This document shows, piece by piece, positions 1-12,600 of a stretch of 64,000 nucleotides of DNA. This DNA is from Lineus longissimus. Lineage: Eukaryota; Nemertea; Pilidiophora; Heteronemertea; Lineidae. Every line of letters starts with the position of its first letter. Within the stretch, counting starts at the first letter, position 1. Made by a program: the position numbers and the translations under genes. Where the stretch lies: the NCBI RefSeq assembly GCF_910592395.1, contig NC_088323.1, positions 6,818,001 to 6,882,000 on the forward strand. The letters run 5' to 3'. The notes below the pieces were generated by a model that ran no database searches, had not been told where the DNA came from, and was given only the letters and a program-made list of their open reading frames with translations.

Positions 1-182
1 CTTCTGCGTCTGACTGGAATAGAGATGTTCAAATTCAAATACCAGGCGTCGCTCATGGCATACAAGATTTAAAACGGACCTGCACCAAAGTATTTTGATG
101 GCATACTAGGACTAAAGGACAATCCACAGCACACGCGATCTTCAAACAATGTCCAACTTTCTGTGAAGAAAACTAGGACAGG

Positions 183-310
183 TTTGGAGAGCGTGCTTTC
201 TCATCCTGTGCCCCAGTGGTGTGGCACAGTCTCCCCAAGCGTGTGAGACTCTCTCCAAACATTGACACTTACAAAAGATAGCTAAAGACTTGGTTGTTTC
301 AGGACCACTT
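183..310 (+). mobile_element. degraded LINE ORF2 C-terminal fragment
   Basis: Translating + from 183 gives a block beginning FGERAFSSCAPVVWHSLPK, followed by an in-frame stop and LKTWLFQ. This is the (F/Y)GxRxFxxxAPxLWNxLP...F(K)xxLKTxLF signature at the C-terminus of CR1/jockey-type LINE reverse transcriptases. It is short, broken by a stop and lies in a kinesin intron. Family membership beyond LINE is not claimed. Nothing else is seen in 1-494, which is intron; a short sequence (cttctgcgtctgactg) occurs at 1 and again at 434. Confidence 0.6.
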
Positions 311-494
311 GACCTTTCGGTGGTGGACGAATCTGCATTAGCCTGTCGGCCATTAGGTGAATAGAAGTACGAGTCTACTCCGGGCTGCAATCGACCCAAG
401 CAGAGGCTTTCAATTGACAACGGACGACTCATGCTTCTGCGTCTGACTGACTGAATCATTCTGGATGACGGCTTTCAAACAGTGAAATACTTAC

Positions 495-681
495 TCCTTC
501 AGTTCATCAATCTTGCTCTGCTTCTCGTTGATTTCGTCGCGGAGAGCGTTGACCTGCTTCTGGTGCTGATCCCTGTGGCCCGTCATCTCACCTTCGATGG
601 CGTCCCGGAGCGCGTTGGCCGAATGGATCTTGTCCGACGTCTCCTTCTCTCGCTCGGAGAGCGTGGTCAGGTGCAGTTGCT
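495..681 (-). CDS. KIF5: kinesin exon 13 (coiled-coil stalk)
   Basis: Begins by completing a Glu codon, then [17 protein letters not shown] and ends KQSKIDELK plus two bases. The donor GTAAGT follows at 494. It is the last kinesin exon visible; the phase-2 end requires a further exon to the left of the window. Confidence 0.9.
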
Positions 682-3600
682 CTGCAAGACGCGAAGAACA
701 AGTGAGTTTTACACGGTGGTAATAACATACAGGCCAGGCCCCAGTTGTTCAAAGCTTGGTTAGTTTAGCGGAATCCTTGGAGGGCCGCTAAAACTTGGCG
801 GAACTCCATGGCAGAGCCTTTGTGGATCCTCACAGCAGTGTCACAGCGGGAACTGTAAGGCCTAACACAGACTTGGCGGCACACTAAGATAACAGTGGTT
901 TATTGGCTGCCCAAAACTACTTCTTCTAGATCATTCACTCTGTACTACTTGTGAGGAATTAATCTCCGAGAAGGACTTCTCCTCCAAGGTGGGATTGAGC
1001 ATTTTTAAGAAGGATACGCCAAGAATTGCTTGCCATGGCAAAGACAATAGATACAAGGAATTACGGTTTTAAGTGACAAGTCTCATTCAAAGTGTTCTCC
1101 CACATGCCTGGGATCAAACTGGGCCCTTTTGCACGGTGGCGAGCAGGCTATGAAGCTCTGACCAGGAATCGGTGGACAAACGTACCTTGAGCCCTTAGCC
1201 GGGCACACTCCTCATTCAGGGTATCAATCGATTCCTCAAGGGTCCTCTTCTTGGTCTCCACGTCTCGCAGAGAATCATTCAGCGAGCGAATCTTAGCCTC
1301 ATACTGGAAAACAAATAAACACGGCTGAAGTTTTGCGACTTTTACTCAGTGTTTGGAGACAAAGGTTTTCTGTATTGAAAGTTGTGGAAACTAGTTCATC
1401 AGTGGCTTTCCTTTCAGTTAAATGTGGTGCACTAATATCTTAAACTAAGTTGATATCAGGGTCGGAATGATGTCGATGTCGATAGATAGAGTTCCGGCCC
1501 TGCGCATGGAGGATGATATCAGGGTCGGAATGATGTGAATAGATAGAGTTCCGGCCCTGCACATGGAGGATGATATCAGGGTCGGAATGATGTTAATATC
1601 AATAGATAGAGTTCCGGCCCTGCACATGGAGGATGATATCAGGGTCGGAATGATGTCAATGTCGATAGAGTTCCGGCCCCGCACATGGAGGATAGGAGAA
1701 ACGCCTGTTTGTAACACCAGCAGCACGAAAAGCAATACTAACCTGCTGAGAGAGAAGCCTCACTTCGGACAACTCCTTCTCTCTCTCGCCCAACTTCTTG
1801 TTATTCTCCGTCTGAAACGTCTCAAGCTGCTCGCATCGCTGCACGAGGGTCTTCACCTCCGACTTCATCTTACTGACGTACAGACGCGCCACGGTGAACT
1901 CCTCCTCGACCTTCTCCGTGGTGGAGCCGCCGAGGTGTTTGAGATCGGAGTTCTGGCCTGCGATGACCGTCCCGATGTCGCCGAGATCCTTCAGGAGAGT
2001 GACCATCATGTCGGCAAGACGCTTCTTCTGGTTGGAGCTGCTCTCTCTCAGAGACTGCAGCTCACTTTCAACTGAGTTCAGGAGACCCTGTAATGGAAGG
2101 GAGTGTTAAATCAATGTCTGGATCAGACGGCCTGAGAATTTCATAACTGCAGCCCACCAGCAACAACACTAGGGTTCCAAAAGTTTATCTTTGTTTGGTT
2201 CTCACAAAGGACAAACGAATCAGATCTCATTGTTCGCATAATCTCTTTTACGTGGATGAAATTAAATTCGGCCCAAGTATCTGACTGACGAAGAACTTAC
2301 CAATTTGTGGCTAAGTTGATCAGAAAGTGTGTCATTCTCCTTATTCTTGGTGTCGACCTCCTGGGCCTTTTGGTCGTAGTTCATGGCGAGCTCCTCGAGT
2401 GCCTGCAGGACCTCCTTCACTTCATCCTTGGCGGAGTCGTTCTCGGCCTGCATACGCGCCATCTCCATCTGAACGTTCTCGAAGTCACGCCGTCTGGTGG
2501 ACAGGAGATCTTCCTGCTCCAGCATCTGTTCCTTCAGACGTTCGATCAGTTGGCACTGGCTGTTGATCTCCTCATCCTAGGAAGGAAACAGGGAGACATT
2601 GTGAATGTCATATGGTAGCCGCGTGGCTAATCCGATAACACCAAGACCAGGTTAAGGCCCCAACCTTATAACCTTGAGAGACTGGGTAGTCAACTACTTG
2701 TCATCAAGTCGAAGGTACACAGCTTAGACCAGGTTTAGGCCCTAACCTTATAACCTTGAGAGACTGGGTAGTCAACTACTTGTCATCAAGTCGAAGACAC
2801 ACAGCTTAGACCAGGTTTATGCCCCAATCTTATAACCTTGAGAGACTGGGTAGTCAACTACTTGTCATCAAGTCGAAGGTACACAGCTTAGACCAGGTTT
2901 AGGCCCCAACCTTATAACCTTGAGAGACTGGGTAGTCAACTACTTGTCATCAAGTCGAAGGTACACAGCTCAGACCAGGTTTAGGCCCCAACCTTATAAC
3001 CTAGAGAGACTGGGTAGTAAACTACTTGTCATCAAGTCGAAGGTACACAGCTTAGACCAGGTTTAGGCCCCAACCTTATAACCTTGAGAGACTGGGTAGT
3101 AAACTACTTGTCATCAAGTCGAAGGTACACAGCTCAGACCAGGTTTAGGCCCTAACCTTATAACCTAGAGAGACTGGGTAGTAAACTACTTGTCATCAAG
3201 TCGAAGGTACACAGCTCAGACCAGGTTTAGGCCCTAACCTTATAACCTTGAGAGACTGGGTAGTCAACTACTTGTCATCAAGTCGAAGGTACACAGCTTA
3301 GACCAGGTTTAGGCCCCAACCTTATAACCTTGAGAGACTGGGTAGTCAACTACTTGTCATCAAGTCGAAGGTACACAGATTGGTGACTGGCAACAAAGCC
3401 AACAAACACAGAGGAATCCAAACTGCTTTACCTTTTCATCGAGCTGCAGATACATCGCTTGGCGTTCCTTCTCAAACTCAGCCTTCTCTTCCTCCGAGAT
3501 GGTCGTCGTGGAAGCGGTCAAACTAGGCGGCAGCTGTAGCGTGGGGGCAGGGGCATCGGCTGCAGCAGCCGAAGCGGCAGCAGCACTCGCCTGCTCGTCC

Positions 3601-6600
3601 GATGGCACGGCGTCGCCAGCACGCCACCTGTTCAACTCCGCCTCGTATTTCAGTAAGATGGCCTTTAATCGACCGTTCTTGTCCTTCTCCTTCTCGTATC
3701 GTTTCTTCCACTCTTCGGCCGTCAATTCCTCGTTCACCGACACGCTGTTCTTGATTGTCTTGGCCCTGGTTGAGAGAGCAAGTAGAATGTGAGATGCGAG
3801 GAGATGTGGCGGAGATATACCCACTTTCTCAAAATCGGTTCCGACAATTTTCATTTACCATCGTTTCCAATAAATCAACACCACAGCTTCTCCAGGACAA
3901 ACATTCATTTGAGCAGACGCAATGAAAATTTCGCTGCAGTTGGTATTTTTTCGTTCTTACCTCTGTCCAAATATATATCAACATCACAGCTTCTCCAGGA
4001 CACCCATTCATTTGGGCGAATGCAATGAAAATCTCGGTGAAGTTAGTATTTGGTATTTTTTCATTCTTACATCTCTCCAAACAAACAACAACATTCACTT
4101 TGTTTCAAGCCAACATTTTGAAGTCCCTAACTGTGTTTCGAGGTCGCAGTTTTGTTTGAGCGGACGCAACAAGAGTTTCGGTGTAGTTGGGATTTTCTTA
4201 CCTCTGACCAAACAATAACGTTGACTTAGTTTCAGATTCGTTATAAGATGCCGGTGAGCAACAGATCACCATTGTCGTACGAGCGTTGCCTCCCAAACTC
4301 TCTTGTAAAATTCTCGTCAGTTTGCTGTCACGATACGGCACATGAGATTTCTGAAAGATAACATCATCATCATAATAATCATAATCAGGTGTCATACCCT
4401 ATCGAATTTTTACCGGCTGTACGGAGTACACTCTTGGGTTAAAATTTACAATCACCGATCAGAAATGATTAAGTTTGATCGCGTTCAACGATAAAACCAT
4501 TGAAGAGTGGCACTTATTTCGTGACTTGATGACCTTTTTGGGGGCGTGATTCGTTCCCACCCATGGCTACTGGTGGATCTTTTACTTGCCCTGGCATAGA
4601 CACTCAGGCACAACTACAAGGACAACGGGTTTTAGTCCCAGCTGACAGACCCTCATGGTAGATACGACAATGTGATTCCATCCATCGATCGACGATGGGG
4701 ATTATCCACCATAGATCCATGTATGGAACATTGATGATTCATCAACATTAGATCAACGCATGGACACTTTTGCCAAAGTCATAATGCTCAAAGACCACTT
4801 CATGCTTACAACTCCATCCGCAAGCGCTGCGATAACGTTTCCTAAAGCCGACAGGGACTTGTTGATGTTCTTGGCCTCGTCGAGTACGGCGCCCTCGGCA
4901 CCTGTCTTGGACAACCTCTCGCTACCGGCTAAATCAACCAGGTACAACTTGCCGCTCAGCTTTTTTTGCGTTTCGATGTTCTCCTGCTTGACGTTGATCA
5001 GGAAGACGCTGTGACTACGCGAGCTGTGCTCATTCATATCTGGAATAAACAAGTCATAATTGTCAAAATATAGTGGAACCTCCCTCAGCGGATGCCTCTC
5101 TACTAAGGACAACCTCTCTACCAAGACAACCTCTCTATCAAGGACAACCTCTCTACCAAGGACAACCTCTTTACTAAGACAACCTCTATTTATGACAACC
5201 TCTCTACTAAGGACAATCTCTCTACCAAGGACGACCTCTCTACCAAGACAACCTCTCTACTAAGACAACCTCTCTATTAATGACAACCTCTCTATTAAGG
5301 ACAACCTCTCTACTAAGGACTACCTCTCTACTAAGGACAACCTCTCTATTGCTATGACTGGCGATTATCATCACATGTCGTTTAAATCGCTCGTTTGCAT
5401 AGGGATTTGACTAGAAAACTGGCACCAAGAACACCAACAACTTGGGCTGGTACTTTCTGACAGACACTTCGCAATCTAAGACCGCCATGTCTTCAAACTG
5501 GACACCTCAAGATAAAGTCCACCATCTGCTCAGTCCAAAACGCGTCCCGCTGAGACTACACCCAACTTACTTGTAACGGCTACATGGCGGTTTGACTTCC
5601 CCTCGTCGATGACTTCCATAACCTCCTCTGGACTAGATACAAAACGCTCGGTCGCACCCTTGACATACGGTACTCGGTTTTTATCTTCATGCACCGCCAA
5701 ATTGGTCTTAGTTACTGGAAACGAAAAAACAAATTATGTTACGGAGGCAAAGATTTTTATGGTGTGGATTAACTTTAACTGGGATTTTACCTCCGTTTTG
5801 AAAATCACAAATGTTCCAGACTAATCCATATCCTAACGCACAACCAGTCCCCATCCAGATTTCAGACCCGTACCCATTTATACACCTGGGTGAAGAGAGG
5901 TGAATTAGATAGAGAGACCTGTCTACAGTCTCACGCTGACTGTGGGGATCGCACCAGGAACCTCTTGTCCACTAGTTAAGAGTCTGTGCCACTACACCAC
6001 AGCATCTTCTTGGAGACACTGTCAATAAGTCAGCCTTCACCCAAAATGTTGCAAGTGTTGTCTGTGCATTCTGGTCGTCTGCTCAAATCTCACCCATGCG
6101 ATATTTCACGAAGGAATCCCATCGATACTTACCATCCAAGAGATCTCTTATCTTGTCTAGATAAATTTCAAAATAGGACACCTGGAAAAGATGGCAAAAA
6201 TTGGTTATTCAATATCATCTTCTGCATGGTCAGGAACTCTGCTAGACCCTCACAATATCTGCTTTTCCTCATGCAGTTTTGAAAGAAATTTCCAACAACC
6301 AAGGGTCCTTCTAGGGGTCAACGGAAATCCCGACAGTTCTTGCGAGCATCTGTCTCATGCCACATAGGTTGGGCACCGATTCTTGTCACTGACCTAAGAA
6401 CTCATGTCTTCAGCTCAGAGCCCACCACAAGACGCTCATATTTCTCACTTTGTTTTTGATGTCATGAGAGGCCCTTCATGTGACGTCACACTTCTCGTCA
6501 CGCCGTAGAATTTGACAACTCATTACGGATAACGGTATGTTAGAATAACATGGTTTCTAACAACTCAGCCCTTGCCGTCAAAGGTAAAGCAACGTCGCCG

Positions 6601-9600
6601 ATCAAAACATCAACATTTAGAATGATGCCATCATACATCAACATACAAAATGAAGGCAGTTTGGACATCATTTTCAGCCCTTGACGTCAAAAATGGCAAA
6701 TTCTTTGACGTCAGGACATCACTGAAGAACCATTCTCCTCACCTTTATATGGAACTCTAAGTTTTCGTCCATTTGATAGATATAGCCGAAGATATCGGCG
6801 ACGATCCTGGGAATGATACCCTGCAGACCCGAATTACCGATAACTCCCTGAAAAGATATAAAACCAGAATGAATGCGCGAAACGAACCGTCTCGACCTCT
6901 GATGTCATGCGTCCTGTCCATACACGCAATGATGACAACGGTACTAGCAGATCTGCAGACCTGCCAACTCTTAAAATGTCCAAATAGTATTTCAACTGGA
7001 TCCTGGAGTACGATCTGCCACCATTTTTAAATTTTGGAGTACTCTAGTCAAAAAGAGTATCAATACTCCAGAAGTGTACTCGTTGGTAGCCCTGTACTAG
7101 TATGGAAATGACACCCAGTGAAACCCCTCAAGTTTTAAATCCTCTTTTGATATACAGATTAAATTCTGCAACGCAGATGATCATGATGGGGGGAGGAACT
7201 TATATTGGTGATATCTCAAATTGTAGGGCTCAATTCTGGATTATCTGGCCGAATATTCGTGGCACAAGCCATGGCCGAAGTCTTGATTTTGCTCTGCTTT
7301 TGTCATGCCGGAACCCCAAACCCTCACATCTTCTTCCTGTTTGGCTCAACAGGTGAGTGCAGTAGACCTTATTAGCTCCCTTCTCTCTCCACGCTCCAGG
7401 GACAATCCCGATGACAGGTAAGATGGTTCATGCACCGGACTGTTCATTTTCATGCAACATGAGATTACCAAGTCATAGGTCAAGGTTAATATAAGTTAAT
7501 CTAACCACTTCACAATACAGGGCGTTCCAATGCGTTATTACGTTCGCTGCAGATTTCTTAGCCATCTTTTATGGCATTGATGTTACGCCATGCATTCACC
7601 AACACGGCATCATGACGTCATGAGACAGATATTTCCAGAACGATAGCTAAAGCGGTAGGGGGGATTTGACCCTCAAGGGTCACGAAAAAATATGATTTTA
7701 TACAAATTTTTTTCAGATTGAGAGAGGTTTTGACCCCCCATGAGTAAAAAAAGGCAGCTACGGGCCTGATTTTCAGTTATCATAGCAAAAGTTAAGACGC
7801 ACTGGACTGAAATGTCTGCCCATCAAAGTGAAATGGTAGGGCTAATGCTAGTTGACGAATCATGCACTTTGCTAAGGAGAAGATATAAGAAGTTAAAAGG
7901 ACTTTAGATTTGTACAACTTTGGATGAAATGTTATGTGCTACACATTGATGAGGAGACATGGCTTATATTGCATCCCGCAAACGAGGGGTTTATATCACT
8001 GCAACAGGCAACCACGATTGCATGCGACAAACCTCACTGGTTTGCAGTGGTTATCGCAGGTGTCTGCAACAATAATCTGAGAGATCTTTTTGTTGTACAT
8101 CACAGTGATTATAATCGCGTGTTGCAGCAACAAAAATCACACGTTTGCCAAGTTCTTAAAACAAATTCCACATCTGAAGAAATCTTTTAAGTGATTAGTC
8201 GAGCAACCACCAAAAAAAAGACAAAAACCCAGTCACCAGGCAAACAAAAAAAATTACCTCTACCCTTGTACTCACACATCAACTATAGCATGGTATGGAG
8301 AGAATGCCCCCACCCCCCCCCCCCCCCACCAGTTATTAAAGTCAAAGGTCCATTTTTACTTTCCAATGGGGTAGCAAAGTCAGATAGCACAGCAACAACA
8401 ACGCAAAATGCGAAATTGGTTGCGCCATGGTCGTTTTATCTCATTTGTTGTTTTTCTTGTGTAAAAACCAACCTCTTCATGAGCCCTGACAAGGTACACA
8501 TGACTGCGCCCCCTAGCAGATTTGGTTTAGTCCCGATAGCACCACTGCTGTTGGTGAAACGAAAAGTATCTCATGCTCACCATTTTTACCAAGTAGCACG
8601 TGTTTTAAGGTCAGTAGGTCTGGTAACCCCCCCCCCCCCCACCATATTCGATCCAAAATGCACGCAATTGCGATTAAGAAAGGGTGCCATGCCTCTAGAA
8701 TGAAGGGAAAATGGGAAAGGCAGGTGGCTTGTTCAAGCAGACATTTCAATTCGGGAGCAGTCTATACTGTGGACCGAAAAACTTCCCCGCACGTTTAACG
8801 GGAAATTTTGTGGTCTACAGTACAGGCTGTTCCCCCCAAGAAATCTTTTACCGGTTTTGCAAATGACCTAAAATTTGCACAAAACAACATCTCGAAAAAG
8901 TATATCTGTTTGAAAAACCGAAGGAAATTTCTTATTTCTTACAGAGACAACCCTGAAAAAGATGTCCAAAAATTATTTTCCCAAACAGTTCATTTCTGAA
9001 AAGAATGTTTATCAGTTTTGTCGATAATGTTCACAATCCCTGAAATGACGAAAGTCCCCCAAAATTTTGACAGCGATGACCTGTAAGAGAAATCATCACT
9101 TTTATTATTAATTTTTCGTCAAAATGATCACAAAACTCTCCAAAGAAAGCAACTGGCAAAACGAAAAACCCACAAAATAAGCTCAAACTGAATTTTCACG
9201 TAATTGAATAGATATCATTTTGTTTTGAAATAAACCTGCAACAGATTTTTTATCATTTCGTTTTGAAATGAACCTGTAAATTTTCAAAATGATTAACAGA
9301 ATTTGTGCGTCCACCCCTCAACTAACACTTGGTATAACCCACCACATTGACGAGTGAGTGGTACACCCTGAATTGAGGGGGTCGAAGGTTGCGCTGGTTA
9401 GAGTGCATTCAGGTCAAATGTGCACATGCAGCACTACCGCAAGCTAGCTACCAATCAAATCATTTGATGCAAAAATTGCAGTAACGTGAATTAATCGTAT
9501 CAGGACACCACTTTATTATCAAAGACAGCACTTGTCAGTCCCAAGGGTGTCCTTTATAGAGGGGTTCTACTATATTTCATATTTGAAGGCTTTATAACAC

Positions 9601-12600
9601 AGACTCCCACCATCAACGCCAAACATAGATAATCTGAAACCGTAACTATGTCTCCTCTGCTGGAGCATTGTCTGGTAACCATGGCGACCAGCCATTTTCG
9701 ATGAGTCTCTGTCTCCTACATTTTGATGAATCACCTTACGGGTGGGAACGTGTATTCATCATCTTCCCAACAAGACCTCCGACCAGCATCATCAGGCACA
9801 GTTTGGGCCACAGCAATAACTTTCCCAAACGGTTTTTTTGTTTCTAGATCTCCATTTTTTCAAACTCTATCTACACATTATTGCTATGAAATCTTCACCA
9901 ATGATGTCACAGCATAAAAGCATAGAGATAATTTTGCTTAGTCAAGGCGCATTTAGAAGGACACTGTGCCACAGTGCCCCTTTTTTACTCCGAAAATGCC
10001 TCCTGTCCCCCTCTCCATTTTTTAAGGTTAGATTTACCGGTATATAGATACAGTGATTTTCACTCATCTAAGTCTGTGATTACCAACACCAGTTTTCAAA
10101 GCCGGCCGGTGAAGTAAGGAGCAGTTTCGACAGCACTTCACACGAATCTGGCTTGGCAGCGCAGCAATCAGACTCGACACAAACCACGGGCGAAAGGAGG
10201 GCTTTGCCTCCTCAGAAGCTAGCAACAACTCTCGGGTCTATTCATCTGAAACATTACAATTTTCACACGAAATGATTTGAATGGCTAACAAAGGTTATCA
10301 AACAAAGAAAGGAACTAAAGCTTTTGCCAACAGAAGCGAAGTTAGAGTGGATTCCAACCTAAGATGGCCGCATCTTCTGTACAATTGTATACACCAAATA
10401 AGGAAACACCATGCTTTGCACTCAAGGCCTCCTTTTCCGCCAGTGGTGTTTATCATTTGGGTCCCCAGCAGTGCTTGGTGGGACAACAAATCCCTCCAGT
10501 ATGGTATCAATTGGGTTCCAGCAGTGTTTGGTGGGACAACCAATCCCTCCAGTTTGGTATCAATTGAGTTCCCAGCAGTGTTTGGTGGGACAACCAATAC
10601 CTCCAGTTTGGTATCAATTGAGTTCCCAGCAGTGTTTGGTGGGACAACCAATACCTCCAGTTTGGTATCAATTGAGTTCCCAGCAGTGTTTGGTGGGACA
10701 ACCAATACCTCCAGTTCGGTATCAATTGAGTTGCCGACATCTTTTAGTGAGTGATCGGACATTGTACAGAAGCAGGATATGGTACTTCTCGGTTAAAGTA
10801 ATGGTATTTTCCTTAAGTTGGATTAACAGTTGTACAGAGTGGCGACCAGCCAGGCGAAACGAACTGATGAAATATGCGTAACTCTAGTAAGATTTTAAGG
10901 TGACCTTGGAGAACGGCAGCAGAAATCGCAGGATGGAACAAAAGGAAGTCGTCTTGGAATATTGAGGCCGAGGAAACCTAACAATTATCAGAGTTTCCCC
11001 TCACCGCCGTGGATGGAAAAATGCTCAACACGATAGACTTTTATGACTATTCAATGCATCATGACGCTCTGTACGAAAGCCTGGAATGCCGGTCTCCCCT
11101 CATGCCGTCATGAAGCAGGCAAACGGATGAGGCAATGAACTTCGTGACATCAGGACAGCACGTTATTCTATCACCAAATGCCACAGTGAGCATCATAATG
11201 CACCGGACCAAGGTATCAAGTCAGTCAATTTCTCGAGAACATCTTACCCAAGTAGGACTTTTCTCGAGAAAATGTCACCTAAGAAACTACCTACCTAAGT
11301 ACGACTTTTCTCGAGAAAATGTCACCTTATTAAAGTACCTACATGTAAGTAGGACTATATTCTTTAGAAATTATTTTACCAAACTAGAACATTTCAATTT
11401 TTTAAGACAACTATAAATTAATTTGACATTTTCCTTTTGTTCCACGAGATATTTCTGCGGCCGTTCTCGCTGAGTCGATGATAGAGCTTTTCACCGTGAT
11501 CTGTGTATATGATTGTACCTACATGCTCATTAGTAAAACTAGTAAGTGGTCCCTGGAAGTAAGCAAGGAAAGTCATTACATACAAATCGCAATGTTCTGG
11601 TATAGCAATGGAATGAGCCAGAGTATCCTTTAAGGGACCCGTAAAGGGTGAACAACCTAGTCAAATGTTGTTTCCACCCTTTTAAAGGCCTACGCCGTTT
11701 GTAAACATCTTTGAATTTGTAATTGAATTGAAAATGTCCAATTGCGGAAATACACACAAAATGTAAATTTCAACATTACCGTTGTGTAGACTGAGACCCA
11801 AGTTTAAACAAATTTGCATTTAAATAATAACTGCACTACTGCATTACGTATTAGTGGATTTCTATCTTACTGGACCACGAGTAATAATGAACGGCGTACC
11901 CCTTTAGGGACCCTGTTCCCCAACTAAGTCCAATGTTGTTTCCATCGTTTAAAGGTTTGATCAGAGGCACCACCATTTTGGCTAAAACTTGAAATCTTGA
12001 AGCAATTAGAATTCTTTCGATTTGACGGTAATGCCCACTTGATATAGAATTGTATTTTATACATTTTCAAAAATACCATTCTGTTATTTCGATAGAACAG
12101 TAATCATGTATTTTGAATAAATGCCAATACCAGAACATTCTGAACTTAAAACATCCAACATGCTTCACAAAAAGCATGAAATGTAAAAAATTTACGAAAC
12201 GTGTGAAAAAATACACAAAATATGTGACACAAAAGCAAATGGCGGACAGCAAGAAAATAAAGGGAGACTATGTATTCATGTAGAACACTGCACTGTGGGA
12301 CCAGAAACGAGTGAAACAAGAGTAGATGGGATGGAAATGCATCCTTAGGCCAATGAAAGTCAAGATCATGGTTCTCGTCACTTGATTATAAACTTGCACC
12401 ATAAAAGTTCATCATGTCTAAGTAACTTAAAATCTTTTACGAAAGCGAATGATACTTTTCACTAATAATAATCAATTACCAGACATGTGGATAGGGCTGG
12501 AGCAACAGGAAACACACAATCAGGGGTTGAGGTTAGCTGCAGTTTTCGCAGATATTGAATTATATTCGATGTAAGTTTTTTGACTCGGCTATCGTAACTG

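Noticed and set aside
1563-2075. 170-codon + strand open frame
   Set aside because: It overlaps kinesin exon 11 and the 60-bp tandem repeat; the minus strand carries the conserved kinesin sequence with splice sites, so this is a shadow.
8191-8703. 170-codon + strand frame with a proline run
   Set aside because: It runs through C homopolymers, has no splice-bounded conservation and no recognisable motif; chance frame in an intron.
10281-10881. Overlapping ~155-codon open frames on both strands
   Set aside because: They arise from a 54-bp tandem repeat whose length is a multiple of three; the residues simply repeat and show no family.
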